Of a stretch of DNA of 64,000 nucleotides, positions 33,503 to 45,399 are shown one piece after another. Below the pieces are notes generated by a model. It worked only from the letters and a program-made list of their open reading frames with translations, was not told the origin of the DNA and ran no database searches. The stretch is taken from assembly GCA_032622095.1 (NCBI GenBank), contig CP136061.1:20960991-21024990 (forward strand), written 5' to 3'. Source of the stretch: Siphonodentalium dalli. Lineage: Eukaryota; Mollusca; Scaphopoda; Gadilida; Siphonodentaliidae. Position numbers and translations under genes: made by a program. Position 1 is the stretch's first letter; every line of letters starts with the position of its first letter.

Positions 33503-33790
33503 CTAAACGGATTTGAAAGAGCGGGACAAAACTGAGTGTATAAAAGTAGACTTCCTGTAGATGCTGGTAAGTCGGGTAGGTGAAAATATGCACAGAATAA
33601 CAGATATGCATATTTGTGACGCGGAGCGCAGGCCCATGGTTAAAGTACGATCAAAATACAATTTTCCACTCCACATGAACCCCAGTAGGTGTATATCTCC
33701 TGTATCACAAAAAATTTGATGGAAAGCCCGAGCTAAGTCCTGTTTAAATATATGGCAGTAACGAGATTTCTTTTTGATTAATGCAACCAA
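33503..33790 (-). pseudogene. reverse transcriptase fragment
   Basis: Contains CHIFKQDLARAFHQIF (RT motif A Asp), IHLLGFMWSGKLYFD and LTMGLRSASQICISV (motif B), as in YR-type retroelements. The YxDD motif and RNase H are absent, so an internal deletion removed the 3' half. Confidence 0.8.
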
Positions 33791-34188
33791 AAATCGTCCG
33801 CTTTTGGATAGGTAAAATTGACAGGCTCACCCAAATATTCTGCTGACGAAATTTGATCGATTCGTTCCGTAAAACTCAGTTGACCCTCTGGCCATGGAGA
33901 GTCGTCAAAGTCTGTTCTGGGTATGCTATCAACCTTACTGATACTTTCACAATCACTTCCGGACAACAATTGACAAGAACTAGGAGTCTTGTTAACTTTA
34001 TGACACACACTATGACCGATACTTCCGGATTTATCTCGGCAGGAATTATCAGGTGTGTTAACAGTATCATGAGCGTTATCAGCACTACAAGCAGAATTTA
34101 CCTGAAACCCATTCGCATTTTGAATTGGTTCTGATAAGTGTGAATTGTTGCTAATCCCATTATTTGGCACACCATTGTCGCGTTTCAA
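33778..34188 (-). pseudogene. N-terminal pol segment of the decayed element
   Basis: A low-complexity Asn/Ser-rich frame of 136 codons ending near PVNFTYPKADDFWLH, located between gag and RT. Probably the N-terminal linker of the RT polyprotein; no domain recognised. Confidence 0.4.
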
Positions 34189-34245
34189 ATAACTTGGGTA
34201 GAATATTGCAGCTGATGGATCCAGCTTCGGAGATTTAAAAAATAG

Positions 34246-35587
34246 TCATTGTTTAGAAAGCTCGGGGCAGGCAGAAGATGATTCAGGATGAGAAAGCTTC
34301 TCCTTTCGCATGCGCCAACAAGTGGCACATATGTGCTCAACGGTTTTATTTTCGCCCAAAATGATCGCACGGTGCGGGGATTCTAAAAAACAACGATTTC
34401 GTTGATATAAGGTGCAATACCAAGTTGTGCCTGTCAGTGTGGCCCGTTTGGTGGGGTTAAAATTATCAAAGGTTTGGCTTTGAGAAATGGGCTTCTTACT
34501 CTTAACATGACTGGACAAAATCGGCAACTCGATTATGGAAGGATCGTCAGTCCACTGATTCTTCCCCAACTCTATTCGACGCAGCCAATCTGCGTAGAAT
34601 GAAAGTAATGCATGCCAGTCATAAATGGAAAAATAATATGCTATTTTCTTTAATAATTCTAATCTCCCAGTTCTCTCGATCACAGAGATACCAGGCCTGG
34701 AAATTATTTCCATTTCCCTAGCGATAAACTGCTGGAACGTAAGGTTCTTAAACTCAACATTTGAATTAACATATTCATATGCCAGCATGGCATGGGGAAA
34801 TATCTGAGGACTGACCACCCTGTCTGATGGTTTAGCAGTGATTCCAGATTTCAAATTGGTAGCTGATGAATTCATAGTATGAGCAACAAAGGATCGGTAA
34901 TATGTTGATTATCTACAGTCTCAAGTAGAGTAACCTCACCCCGAAATTGATTTTCATAAGAAAGGCCTAGATTATCAAGCCTTCTTGATACTGTGTCATT
35001 CAAGGAATCGACCCTTCGAATGTCATCAATATTTACATGATTATTTTCAATAAAATTTTCATTTCGACCCACTAGTGAAGAAACTTGACTACCTTTAATC
35101 TTGTTTGTAGCCTGTGATGTAGCTACGATCCGTGTCTCCAGTCGTTTTATCTCCAATAACTTCGCAGACCTTTGTTTGTCTTTCTCAGCTTGGTGGAGCT
35201 GTTTACTGAGCTGTTCAATTCGTGCATCCAGCTGAGAATCACTTTCACTCACAAGTCAGTCATTTCGGCATCGCCATGCGATCCATGTCCCAGATCAAAG
35301 ATTTCACGTTCAACTTCAGATTGCTGGAATTGTGTCACAGCCGTTCTTCGCTTTTTCTGACTGTCCAGTGGAATAATGCTATCCACATTCGAACTGTCCC
35401 CAATATGATCTCGAACGAGATCTTCGTCGCCGCTTGCATCGGATTCAAGAGAGCTAATGGCCGTCTCCTCATCAATGTCGTCGCCATCATTCATTTTTTT
35501 GTAATTAGTTTCTTTGCGTTTTCTCTGCGAACGATCAGCCATATCTTCATGTAATTTATTCAAATGGAGGAATAATGATTCCGTCAA
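34246..35587 (-). pseudogene. gag-like ORF of the decayed element, frameshifted twice
   Basis: Three overlapping frames together align with the plus-strand gag at 16747-18040: MADRSQRKRKETNYKKMN, a charged helical part (LEIKRLETRI), then SGITAKPSDRVVSPQIFPHA, FQQFIAREMEIISRPG, YADWLRRIELGKNQW and the zinc-finger-like WYCTLYQRNRC, PHRA, EHICATCW. Breaks are at about 35250 and 34873. Conservation of the Cys/His spacing in both copies suggests a functional nucleic-acid-binding finger. Confidence 0.75.
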
Positions 35588-35720
35588 AGAAGTATAAAAT
35601 CAAAATGTCAAAATTCGACTCAAGGGTTTCGATGTTTGAAGATTGTTTTAGCGGAGGAAAATTGTTTGTATTTTCCCGCATGGAAAGATCAAGAAAGGTA
35701 GAATTGAGTTATCTCTCTTC

Positions 35721-37077
35721 ATTCATCGGCGCCTGTTAGGAGGCTATACATGTAGTCTATTCCAAACTAATATTCCCTCATCTGCAATTACATAGTTTGA
35801 CAAGGCCAAACTAACATAATGCTCCAGGGCAAAAATAAAAACTTTGTTTCGGTAAATGTTAGCTATACTTCATCATACGTAGGAACATCATTCTCCTAAA
35901 GCCAACGATATTTAAAAGATTGAATGTAAATTAAACCAAAGCCCTGGTTAACAAAAACTGAAATTGCATGAAAAAGTTTTGTTTACATATTTTATAAAAT
36001 TGTTAAAAATATTTGCCCCGAAAGACGATTCTAGGGGCCATACTGGTCGTTTATATTTGATGTTCTGTTTTCTAACGGTATTTCCGCCTAAAAGATTGAA
36101 GAAATATTCTCAAAGTTCAAGGCCGACAAACGGAAACAATAAGTTCCAATTGAAAGATCACAGAGTCATTTTAAGATTGCTTCTTGGGAAACCAGTAAAG
36201 GCATCGTGACATCAAGATGTCACAACCCACATCGGTACGCAAAATTCCAGACAGGACTGCGTCGATGGCCAGACAGCTGAGACTCGTATTACACAGGAAG
36301 GCTAAACATCCACATTTACGTTATATGTGCGCGTGATTATTTACTTACATTGGATATTATTTTATTGTGTCCCATTAGGGTTTATCATCAAATCCTTCTA
36401 AAGATAAAAATTCATCCGATAATCCCATGAACAGTATTGTTCAGCAGGGGCAAATTACGTTTACGTATGATCATATTAAATGCTAATGGTTTCACATTCC
36501 TCATGGGATACAGCTGGCTTCAGGTAGGTAATAACCCATACTACGTGAACAGACACGGGGTAACTAATAGTATTATAAATACAGATCACAATTTGCAACA
36601 GAATCAAGAATGTTTTGTGTTGCAGATAGCACACAGGCTCAGCTCTCTCGTGAAATATAACCTTATCCTGTCCACAACTCATTTCATAAAAGATTCTTGA
36701 TTAAGATGTGTGTTGAGTTCTGTCCATTTCCTTTACATTTCCTGATAGCTAGATCATGTTGAAATACTGAGAATTTTGGGATAAATAAAGTAGCGTTCAG
36801 ATTAATCCATCCCATCATTGCGTTGCTCTGTAGAATGCGTTGACATGATCCATTGTCTGTGCGCATGGGTGCGCATGTGACGTTATAATGCTGAGCTGCC
36901 GATTAATAATTGCAGCTATTAAGTTCAATATTGTAACATTGCAAATCAAGCTATCTGTCAGCTGTATCTGTAATAAAATAATTCTGCAATAATGACAAAC
37001 CTATCAAATCCCAACAACTAACAATTTATTGACATAAATAGAAGTAGATTTTTCTTCACTTCGAAATGTTCTCATAC
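35721..37077. other. intron 5 of gene A, 5' part
   Basis: No further gene. About 36690-36960 is homologous to 60430-60700 in gene B intron 5 (shared CAGATTAATCC-like and 'gcgttgacatgatccattgtc' text). 36250-36300 holds the dispersed repeat also seen at 11240-11290. Confidence 0.55.
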
Positions 37078-37211
37078 CTTGATACCATAAAGCTCCATAT
37101 ATGGTGAAGTTGAGCAGTGGGTGTATCATAGCATTGTATAGAACAGTTGGTTCACTTGGGCCATTCAGACCATTATGAAGTTTGTTGAGCACTGACTCAG
37201 AAGATCTTTTG
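37078..37211 (-). CDS. SIAE: SIAE gene A, exon 5
   Basis: 134-nt exon, acceptor AATTTTTCAG, donor GTATGA, phase 2 in and 1 out. It encodes [34 protein letters not shown] and [13 protein letters not shown] and WYQGES (completed by exon 6) are signature blocks of the SIAE family. The length is identical to 60798-60931 in gene B. Confidence 0.94.
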
Positions 37212-37504
37212 CTGAAAAATTATAGAAATCACATGCATTTTCAAGGCATTATCTCCACAACTTGTGTGTTTTATATGAAATTCAAACTGATTTTCGCTCA
37301 CTGACTCATCAAGCAATAAATATTGAGCGTAATAGCTGATACCGTATGATACATATCAGAACGGATTGCTGGGGTGCTCACCCAAACAAAATTGAAAAAA
37401 AATTCTCATATTCATTAATAGCATGGTTCAGCCACAACATGTGTTGCTGTTGTCAATATAAGTCACCTGACTCATGTAATCACTGTGACAACGCATACAT
37501 GGCA

Positions 37505-38020
37505 ATTTTTTGTCCCCCGAAAATGATAGAAATAGGCCCCGTCCATCCATTCGTCGAGCAGTCCGTCCGTCAGTCGAGCCGTCACACTTTTGAGTACCTT
37601 CATGGTGTAATCAACTCCTCCTACAGTTTTCATCCTAGAGATTTGAAACTTCAAAATATTGTTGCCCATATATTGAAGATGTGCAACATGTTTATAGATG
37701 ACGGAAAAATAATTTTTTGACAAAGTTATTAACCCTTTTCGACTTAGAAAATTATAATTTTGTGTATGAGGGTACCTTCATGGTGTAATCAACTCCTCCT
37801 ACAGTTTTGATCGTAGATATTTGAAACTTTACATTATTGTTACCCACATATTGGAGATGTGCAACATGTATATAGATGATGGAAAAATTATTTTTTTACG
37901 GAGTTATTGACCTTTTTCGACTTAGAATATTTCAACATGTGTTTTTTAATTCCTTTAAGAAAGCGGCATCGACTTGCCACATTTTCGGGGGACACTGTGG
38001 TCTGCTGACCTTTTTTTTTT
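37505..38020. mobile_element. insertion bounded by GTCCCCCGAAAATG and its complement
   Basis: It starts GTCCCCCGAAAATG at about 37513 and has CATTTTCGGGGGAC-type sequence near 37985-37999. Inside are two diverged copies of ACCTTCATGGTGTAATCAAC with CGTCCGTCAGTC-type repeats. The equivalent intron 4 position in gene B (about 61206-61215) lacks it, an empty site. It probably belongs to the family with 'gggccataact' or GACGGACGG text elsewhere. Confidence 0.65.
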
Positions 38021-38408
38021 TTATATCTTTGGTTTCAAACATGTAAATTATAACAAGGAACAATTATGACCCTGGGAATATTTAAGATTCGATGTTGATA
38101 TCTCTGGTGTGACGTCCAATTTGAATATTTTTTAATATCCAATTTATTCCAATCATTGTCAGAATGTTGTGATGTTCGTAACAATCTGAATGAATATTAA
38201 TGCGATATTCATTTTGTCGTGACACACATATTGTGTTAATTTTGAGGAACTATGCTATGCACCGGTGGTTATCCAGTTCAATTCGAGATTTGATTCAACA
38301 TCGACATCAGTCTACGGATTCGATATCGGGTTTTAGAATATGTGGAAAAAGTGCCGATTTGCAGGGTCGTGGAAACACCAACCCATGATCATTATAAGTG
38401 ATCATGAA

Positions 38409-38550
38409 CAGTAATGCCCAAAGTAATCGACTCCATAACCATGTGGAGAGCTTTCCGATGAATGGCAACAAGCCATATTTCCGACTAAATCCTGAAAAGT
38501 TACCCATAATTCTGCTGTGGTTATGGAGTCGATTACTTAGAGCATTACTG
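38409..38550. mobile_element. CAGTAATG hairpin MITE, short member
   Basis: CAGTAATGCCC at left, AGAGCATTACTG at right then TA. It has lost most of its left arm compared with other members. Intron 4 of gene A. Confidence 0.8.
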
Positions 38551-38785
38551 TAGCCAACACAAGAAGGCAATTTACCTGTGTGGAAAGGATTTAATAAATG
38601 TTTTTAATTAAAACAAGTTCAATGTATTGATGCTCATAGCTTGGATATCTAACTATTGTTCAAATATGTTAGCAGCACAGCACATATATATGCATGCCAT
38701 AGCAGAGATATAGACTACAAAAGTCCCCTCATGCACCCACCCCTGATTTTGCCCCTAAATCACTAAGATACTTGGGCTTACAGAC

Positions 38786-38930
38786 CACTGACTCATTCTG
38801 TTGGTTTAACTAAACTAAGATATTTATAGAATACGAAGGCTGACTCACTCTATAGGTTTAATTAAACTAAGATACTTATAGAATTCGAAGGCTGACTCAC
38901 TCTGTAGGTTTAATTCCACATTTCTCAAGC
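38786..38930. repeat. 52-bp triplicate spanning the exon 4 splice donor
   Basis: Three copies with the plus-strand core ACTCACTCTGTAGGTTTAAT occur at a 52-bp period (cores at 38895, 38843 and 38791). On the gene strand each has AAACC-A-CAGA followed by GTGAGT, except the outermost, which reads ATGAGT. Gene B has this junction once (62604). Confidence 0.9.
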
Positions 38931-39078
38931 GAGTCAGGAGAGGACCAGGCTTCCACAGGTGTTCCTCCCCAGGTGGAGCTGATCAGACCAATCGGGTACT
39001 TTAAATTCTGGTATAGTCTCTTTCCATAAAGCCAGCAAACAGCAGAAAAATATGTCCATTGTTTACCTCCAACAGAAG
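38901..39078 (-). CDS. SIAE: SIAE gene A, exon 4
   Basis: 178-nt exon, acceptor CTAATTTTAG, donor GTGAGT, phase 1 in and 2 out. It encodes ASVGGKQWTYFSAVCWLY, GKRLYQNLKYPIGLISS and TWGGTPVEAWSSPDSL, strongly matching SIAE (SAVCW, PIGLI, WGGTPIEAWSS). The donor junction is repeated downstream in a 52-bp array. Confidence 0.95.
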
Positions 39079-39351
39079 CTAAAATTAGAAATATCATTGG
39101 ATCGTGACTTTTTATGAAGTTTTAAGGTCTTAATTTCCTGCAATTCCCTGAGATAGAATGCATAATTATTCTCAATATGGTATATTCCTGTTTAGCATGG
39201 GTTAAATGTGGCAGCATTGAATTACTGGTTTGATGGTTTGATTATTTTGATAAAGCAGTGAAATCCAAATTAATTAGGCAAAATCTAAGGCAAATGTCTG
39301 TGTTGCAGGATTGACTAACTGTGATTTATATGGAAAAGACATGTGAGATAC

Positions 39352-39547
39352 CGTAATGCCTTAAATATCGACTCCTCAACCACAGAAGAATTATGGGCAA
39401 CTTTTCAGGATTTAGTCGGAAATATGGCTTGTTGCCATTCATCGGAGAGCTTTCCGATGAATGGCAATAGGCCATTTTCCAACTAAATCCTGAAAAGTTA
39501 CCCATAATTCTGCTGTGGTTGAGGAGTCGATTATTTAGGGTATTGGT
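39352..39547. mobile_element. CAGTAATG-family hairpin MITE, diverged ends
   Basis: The body contains GGGCAACTTTTCAGGATTTA and its complement around an inner palindrome at TCGGAGAGCTTTCCGA. The termini are degenerate (CCGTAATGCC, GGTATTGG). Intron 3 of gene A. Confidence 0.8.
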
Positions 39548-40099
39548 CAGTCTCTTTGAAAAGCTGATGATAATCCTAACAGATGTATGTCTCCAGACGT
39601 GTCCATTTTATTTCATTTCTATAATGATGTGGCATCCCCAAAATGATGTTGTAAACTATTTCCAAATATGGAGTGCATTCCTGGCGTAGTAAATGTTTGT
39701 GAGAATCGTAGTTATAGATCAGTCTCGAATATCATTGACTGGTGAAAACTCAAAAGATGATATGTCTCTCCTATACTGCGATGAGTAAAATGAGTATGGA
39801 TATATCGCCTGTATTCAGTTTTCCAACAATAGTTATGTTTGACAATGCATGGGGAAACTTGTCAACATGTCATTGACCTCTGATCTGTGAAGTGATATGT
39901 TATACCATACAGTAACTGATTTTGAATGAATGAGATATCCAGAGAAAGAAATATTGTATAATTTCCTCAGCTTTTAAAAGAGACTAATAAATGGTGTGCT
40001 TACACTTTTTATAATGAGGTTAGAAATGGGTTCTTGCATTGCATCATACTTATTGGTTCACAGAAGGCTGATGTTGTGTGTAAATTGAAGTTCACCCCT

Positions 40100-43000
40100 T
40101 ATAACTTCTCCCTGATAACAGTCCACTTCTCCCTGACAATGGTCCACTTCTCCCTTATAACAGTAAACTTCTCCCAGATAACAGTCCACTTCTCCCTTCT
40201 CCCTGATAACGGTCCACTTCTCCCTGATAACAGTCCACTTCTCCCTGATAACAGTCCACTTCTCCCTGATAACAGTCCATTTCTCCCTGATAACGGTCCA
40301 CTTCTCCCGGATAACATTCCACTTCTCCCTGATAACAGTCCACTTCTCCCTGATAACGGTCCGCTTCTCCCTGATAACGGTTCATTTCTGCCTGGTAACG
40401 GTCCACTTCTCCCTGATAACAGTCCACTTCTCCCTGATATAACAGCCCACTTGTCCCTGATAATGGTCCACTTCTCCCTGATAACAGTCCACTTCTCCCT
40501 TATAACATTCCAGTTCTCCCTGATAACGGTCCACTTCTCCCTGATAACAGTCAACTTCTCCCTGATAACGGTCCACTTTTCCCTGATAACAGTCCACTTC
40601 TCCCTGATAACAGTCCACTTCTCCCTGATAACGGTCCACTTCTCCCTTATAATGGTCCACTTCTCCCTGATAACGGTCCACTTCTCCCTGGTAATGGTCC
40701 ACTTCTCCCTGATAACGATCAACTTCTCCCTGGTAACAGTCCACTTCTCCCTGTTAACGGTCCACTTCTCCCTGATAACGGTCCACTTCTCCTTGATAGC
40801 GGTCCACTTCTCCCTGATAACGGTCCACTTCTCCCTGACAATGGTCCACTTCTCCCTTATAACAGTAAACTTCTCCCTGATAACAGTCCACTTCTCCCTT
40901 CTCCCTGATAACGGTCCACTTCTCCCTGATAACAGTGCACTTCTCCCTGATAACGGTCCATTTCTCCCTGATAACAGTCCACTTCTCCCTGATAACAGTA
41001 CACATTTCTCCCTGATAACAGTCCACTTCTCCCTGATAACAGTACACTTTTCCCTGATAACAGTCCATCTGATAACAGTCCACTTCTCCCTCATAACGGC
41101 CCGCTTCTCCCTGATAACGGTCCATTTCTGCCTGGTAACGGTCCACTTCTCCCTGATAACGGTCCAATTCTCCCTGATATAACAGCCCACTTATCCCTGA
41201 TAACGGTCCACTTCTCCCTGATAACAGTCCACTTCTCCCTTATAACATTCGAGTTCTCCCTGATAACCGTCCACTTCTCCCTTATAACATTCCAATTCTC
41301 CCTGCTAACAGTCCACTTCTCCCTTATAACATTCCAGTTCTCCCTGATAACGATCCACTTCTCCCTGATAACAGTCCACTTCTCCCTGATATAACAGCCC
41401 ACTTATCCCTGATAACGGTCCACTTCTCCCTGATAACAGTCCACTTCTCCCTTATAACATTCCAGTTCTCCCTGATAACGGTCCACTTCTCCCTGATAAC
41501 AATCCACTTCTCCCTGACATAACAGCCCACTTATCCCTGATAACGGTCCACTTCTCCCTGATAACAGTCCACTTCTCCCTGATAACAGTCCACTTCTCCC
41601 TGATAACGGTCCACTTCTCCCTGATAACGGTCCACTTCTCCCTGACAACGGTCACTTCTCCCTGATAACGGTCCACTTCTCCCTGATAACAGTCCACTTC
41701 TCCTTGATAACGGTCCACTTCTCCCTGATAACGGTCCACTTCTCCCTGATAGCGGTCCACTTCTCCCTGATAACGGTCCACTTCTCCCTGATAACCCTGC
41801 ACTTATCCCTGATAACGGTCCACTTCTCCCTGATAACGGTCCACTTCTCCCTGATTACGGTCCACTTCTCCCTGATAACAGTCCACTTCTCCCTGATAAC
41901 GGTCCACTTCTCCCTGATAACGGTCCACCTCTCCCTTATAACGGTCCACTTCTTCCTGATAACAGTCCACTTCTTCTCCCCGAGAACAGCTAGTCCACTT
42001 CTCCCTGATAACGGTCCACTTCTCACTGATAACGGTCCACTTCTCCCTGATTACGGTCCACTTCTCCCTGATAACGGTCCACTTCTCCCTGATTACATTC
42101 CACTTCTCCCTGATAACGGTCAACTTCTCCCTGATAACAGTCCACTTCTCCCTGATATAACAGCCCACTTATCCCTGATAACGGTCCACTTCTCCCTGAT
42201 AACAGTCCACTTCTCTCTTATAACATTCCACTTCTCCCTCATAACGGTCCACTTCTCCCTGATAACGGTCCACTTCTCCCTGATAACAGTCCACTTCTCC
42301 CTGATAACGGTCCACTTCTCCCTGATAACGGTCCACTTCTCCCTGGTAACGGTCCACTTCTCCCTGGTAATGGTCCACTTCTCCCTGATAACGATGCACT
42401 TCTCCCTGATAACGATCCACTTCTCCCTGATAACAGTCCACTTCTCCCTGATAACGGTCCACTTCTCCCTGATAACGGTCCACTTCTCCATGATAACGGT
42501 CCACTTCTCCCTGATTACAGGCCACTTCTCCCTGATAACGGTCCACTTCTCCCTGATAAAGGTCCACTTCTCCCTGATAACAGTCAACTTCTCCCTGATA
42601 ACAGTCCACTTCTCCATGGTAATGGTCCACTTCTCTCTGATAACAATCCACTTCTTCTCCCTGAGAACAGCTAGTCCACTTCTCCCTGATAACGGTCCAC
42701 TTCTCCCTGATAACGGTCCACTTCTCACTGATAACGGTCCACTTCTCCCTGATAACAATCCACTTCTCCATGATGACAGTCCACTTCTCCCTGATAACAG
42801 TCCACTTCTCCCTGATAACAGTCCACTTCTCCCTGATAACGGCCCACTTATCACTGACAACGGTCCACTTCTCCCTGATAATGGTCCACTTCTCCCTGAC
42901 AATGGTCCACTACTCCCTGACAATGGTCCACTTCTCCCTGATAACAGTCCACTTCTCCATAATAACAGTCCACTTCTCCCTGATAACAATCCACTTCTCC

Positions 43001-43762
43001 ATGATGACAGTCCACTTCTCCTTGATAACGGTCCACTTCTCCCTTATAACGGTCCACTTCTCCCTGATAACGGTCCACTTATCCCTGATAACAGTCCACT
43101 TCTCCATGATAACAGTCCACTTCTCCCTGACAATGGTCCACTTCTCCCTTATAACGGTCCACTTATCCCTGATAACGGTCCACTTCTCCCTGACAATGGT
43201 CCACTACTCCCTGACAATGGTCCACTTCTCCCTGATAACAGTCCACTTCTCCCTTATAACGGTCCACTTCTCCCTGATAACGGTCCACTTATCCCTGATA
43301 ACAGTCCACTTCTCCATGATAACGGTCCACTTCTCCCTGACAATGGTCCACTTCTCCCTTATAACGGTCCACTTCTCCCTGATAACGGTCCACTTCTCCA
43401 TGATAACGGTCCACTTCTCCCTGACAACGGCCCACTTCTCCCTGACAATGGTCCACTTCTCCCTGACAACGGTCCACTTCTCCCTTATAAAGGTCCACTT
43501 CTCCTTTATAACGGTCCACTTCTCCCTGATAACGGTCCACTTCTCCCTGACAATGGTCCACTTCTCCCTGACAACGGTCCACTTCTCCCTTATAACGGTC
43601 CACTTATCCCTGATAACAGTCCACTTCTCCCTGATAATGGTCCACTTCTCCCTGACAACGGTCCACCTCTCCCTTATAACGGTCCACTTCTTCCTGATAA
43701 CAGTCCACTTCTCCCCGATAACAGTCCACTTTTCCCTGATAACAGTTCACTTCTCCTTATTG
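40100..43762. repeat. 21-bp minisatellite, about 3.66 kb
   Basis: About 170 copies of CTCCCTGATAACGGTCCACTT with variants (ACAG, TTAT, ACAATGG, an extra ATA). Some variants are spaced in blocks: the phrase CCTGATATAACAGCCCAC recurs near 40434, 41175, 41388 and 42151, indicating higher-order repeats of several units. Because 21 is a multiple of three, long open frames run on both strands (up to 687 codons, DNGPLLP or TVHFSLI heptads). These are not called as genes. It is in intron 3 of gene A. Confidence 0.95.
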
Positions 43763-44534
43763 TATAGATAGGGAGAAGTCACATCTCTCAATTTGAAACT
43801 TCTAGACTGGTCCCTGCTTCAGATGCATGAAAATAGCCTTCTTAGGTTACCGATACAAACAAATTTCATCGACCATTGCAACAATAATTCGCTGGATTTG
43901 GCCTCCTATCGAACCCATAAATTTGTCCCAAGCAGAAAACCTGAAAGAGCTCAACATTTGATAGTGTGTCTGTCATTGCAGAATGAGGTCCCCAGAGGGT
44001 GAATTGAGAAAATATTTGCATAAAAATTTACCAAAAATGAAAGATTTTACAACAAAAAGTGTAGTTTATTATCTCAAACCTAGCTCGGGAATTAAAAGAT
44101 GTTTTTTTATTTTCAGGCGAGGGGTATTTTAAAATGTCTGCCTTGATCGACTTTGGGGAAAATCCAGAACTGAAATTACCATTCGACATTCATGTGATTG
44201 GGTGACATTATGTAATTTGCTGCAACATACAACAAATTCAAAGTAATTTTATCTGTCGAATCAATGATGCGCAACAAAATTTTATTGCAAGCAACAAGAA
44301 ACATGCCACCTCACACAATGTTGTACAACATGATTGCACCGTGAGTGATCGGTGACTCTTAATTACCACGTTAACAACCTACAGGCCAATTTTTTTATGG
44401 AAATGTTGAATTTATAGCTTCTCATAAATGATGTATTTATCAAGACCTCAACTTCACATGAATGGACTAAAAACAATTCATCCTCAAATAAGAATTTGGC
44501 TAGCTGAAGGAAAATGAATATTTTTTTAATTTAC
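43763..44534. other. intron 3 of gene A, 5' part
   Basis: Contains only a solo half of the GAGGTCCCC MITE (43982-44006, broken off at GAATTGAG) and AT-rich sequence without recognisable genes. Confidence 0.55.
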
Positions 44535-44673
44535 CTTTATTAGCTATAGACCAATCTTGCTCGATTCCCAAAAGGTCATACTGCGGCTCTGATGCTGTTT
44601 CCATTGCTGCTGTGAACAGACGAATGTCTGGGTAGTTATCTGCATCTGCTATCTCCTCAGAAGCATTGTACGC
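44535..44673 (-). CDS. SIAE: SIAE gene A, exon 3
   Basis: 139-nt exon, acceptor TGTGTACTTCAG, donor GTAAAT, phase 0 in and 1 out. It encodes AYNASEEIADADNYPDIR, LFTAAMETASEPQYDL and EQDWSIANK, aligning with the SIAE segment after the nucleophile (FNATRE... and the ...WSxP/A region). NAS is a possible N-glycosylation site. The gene B equivalent must lie past 64000. Confidence 0.9.
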
Positions 44674-44957
44674 CTGAAGTACACAATGTGTAAAGCAGCC
44701 CATCATATTATAGTCTCAAATTAAAGCTGAATAGGTTATTGTCACATGGTTTCATGCAAAATGATGACCAGGATCTCCTAAATGTGTAAAAAGTCACCCA
44801 GCATCTCAAAATCTCATAAAAAAAATCGATTTTAAATAAGTCGCATGTTAATTATTATTACAATAATTATTTGTTTGTGATTTTAGAGTGAAATTTCAAA
44901 CGAATTTGAATGGGTATTCCACCCATGCTGAGTTTAACTGTCACAGATGAATGATAC

Positions 44958-45245
44958 TTTGATATCGTGGGTGTCTTTTTGCATGTTTGAGAGATCATGG
45001 GTGTCTTTTTACGCGTTTGAGAGATCCTGGGTGTCTTTATGCACGTTTAAGATATCCTGGATGTCTTTTTGCATATTAAGAGATCCTGGGTGTCTTTTTA
45101 CGCGTTTAAGACATCCTGGGTGTCTTTTTGCATATTTAAGAGATCCTGGGTGTCTTTTTATGAGTTTAAGAGATCATGGGTGTCTTTTTATGAGTTTAAG
45201 AGATCATGGGTGTCTTTTTGCACGTTTGAGAGATCCTGGGTATTT
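44958..45245. repeat. 30-bp minisatellite, about ten copies
   Basis: Units of GGGTGTCTTTTTACGCGTTT plus GAGAGATCCT with substitutions, one base deleted in one unit. Intron 2 of gene A. The open frames across it (SWVSFYEFKR repeats) are artefacts. Confidence 0.92.
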
Positions 45246-45399
45246 TTTTGAAAAATACCAAGTGACAATGACAAATTTAGCCAAATTAACCCTTTCATTA
45301 CTAAATGGATTCACCCATACACCCATAGAATTGCTCATCTCAACAGAGACTGAAGGTACATGTACTCTTAGCATTGATAGAGTAATAACGCTGACTTAC

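Larger units (their letters stand above)
31560..35720 (-). mobile_element. decayed YR retrotransposon of the same family as 16506-19953
   Basis: Reading leftwards: gag-like frames (35587-34246), an N-terminal pol frame (34188-33778), an RT fragment (33790-33503), recombinase fragments (33387 to about 32730) and a 3' region (about 32130-31640) homologous to the B1-containing end of the plus-strand element (TTCAGGTTGCTTG, GGCATATAATTGG, CAAGAATAAATA). This shows the family once coded for RT and YR. Frameshifts and an internal deletion between RT and YR make it inactive. I could not identify a second B repeat, so its right end is uncertain. It lies in intron 5 of gene A. Confidence 0.75.

Noticed and set aside
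41704-43767. 687-codon plus-strand ORF and several long minus-strand ORFs
   Set aside because: They are readings of a 21-bp satellite open in several frames on both strands; no start context, no splice signals and no unique sequence.
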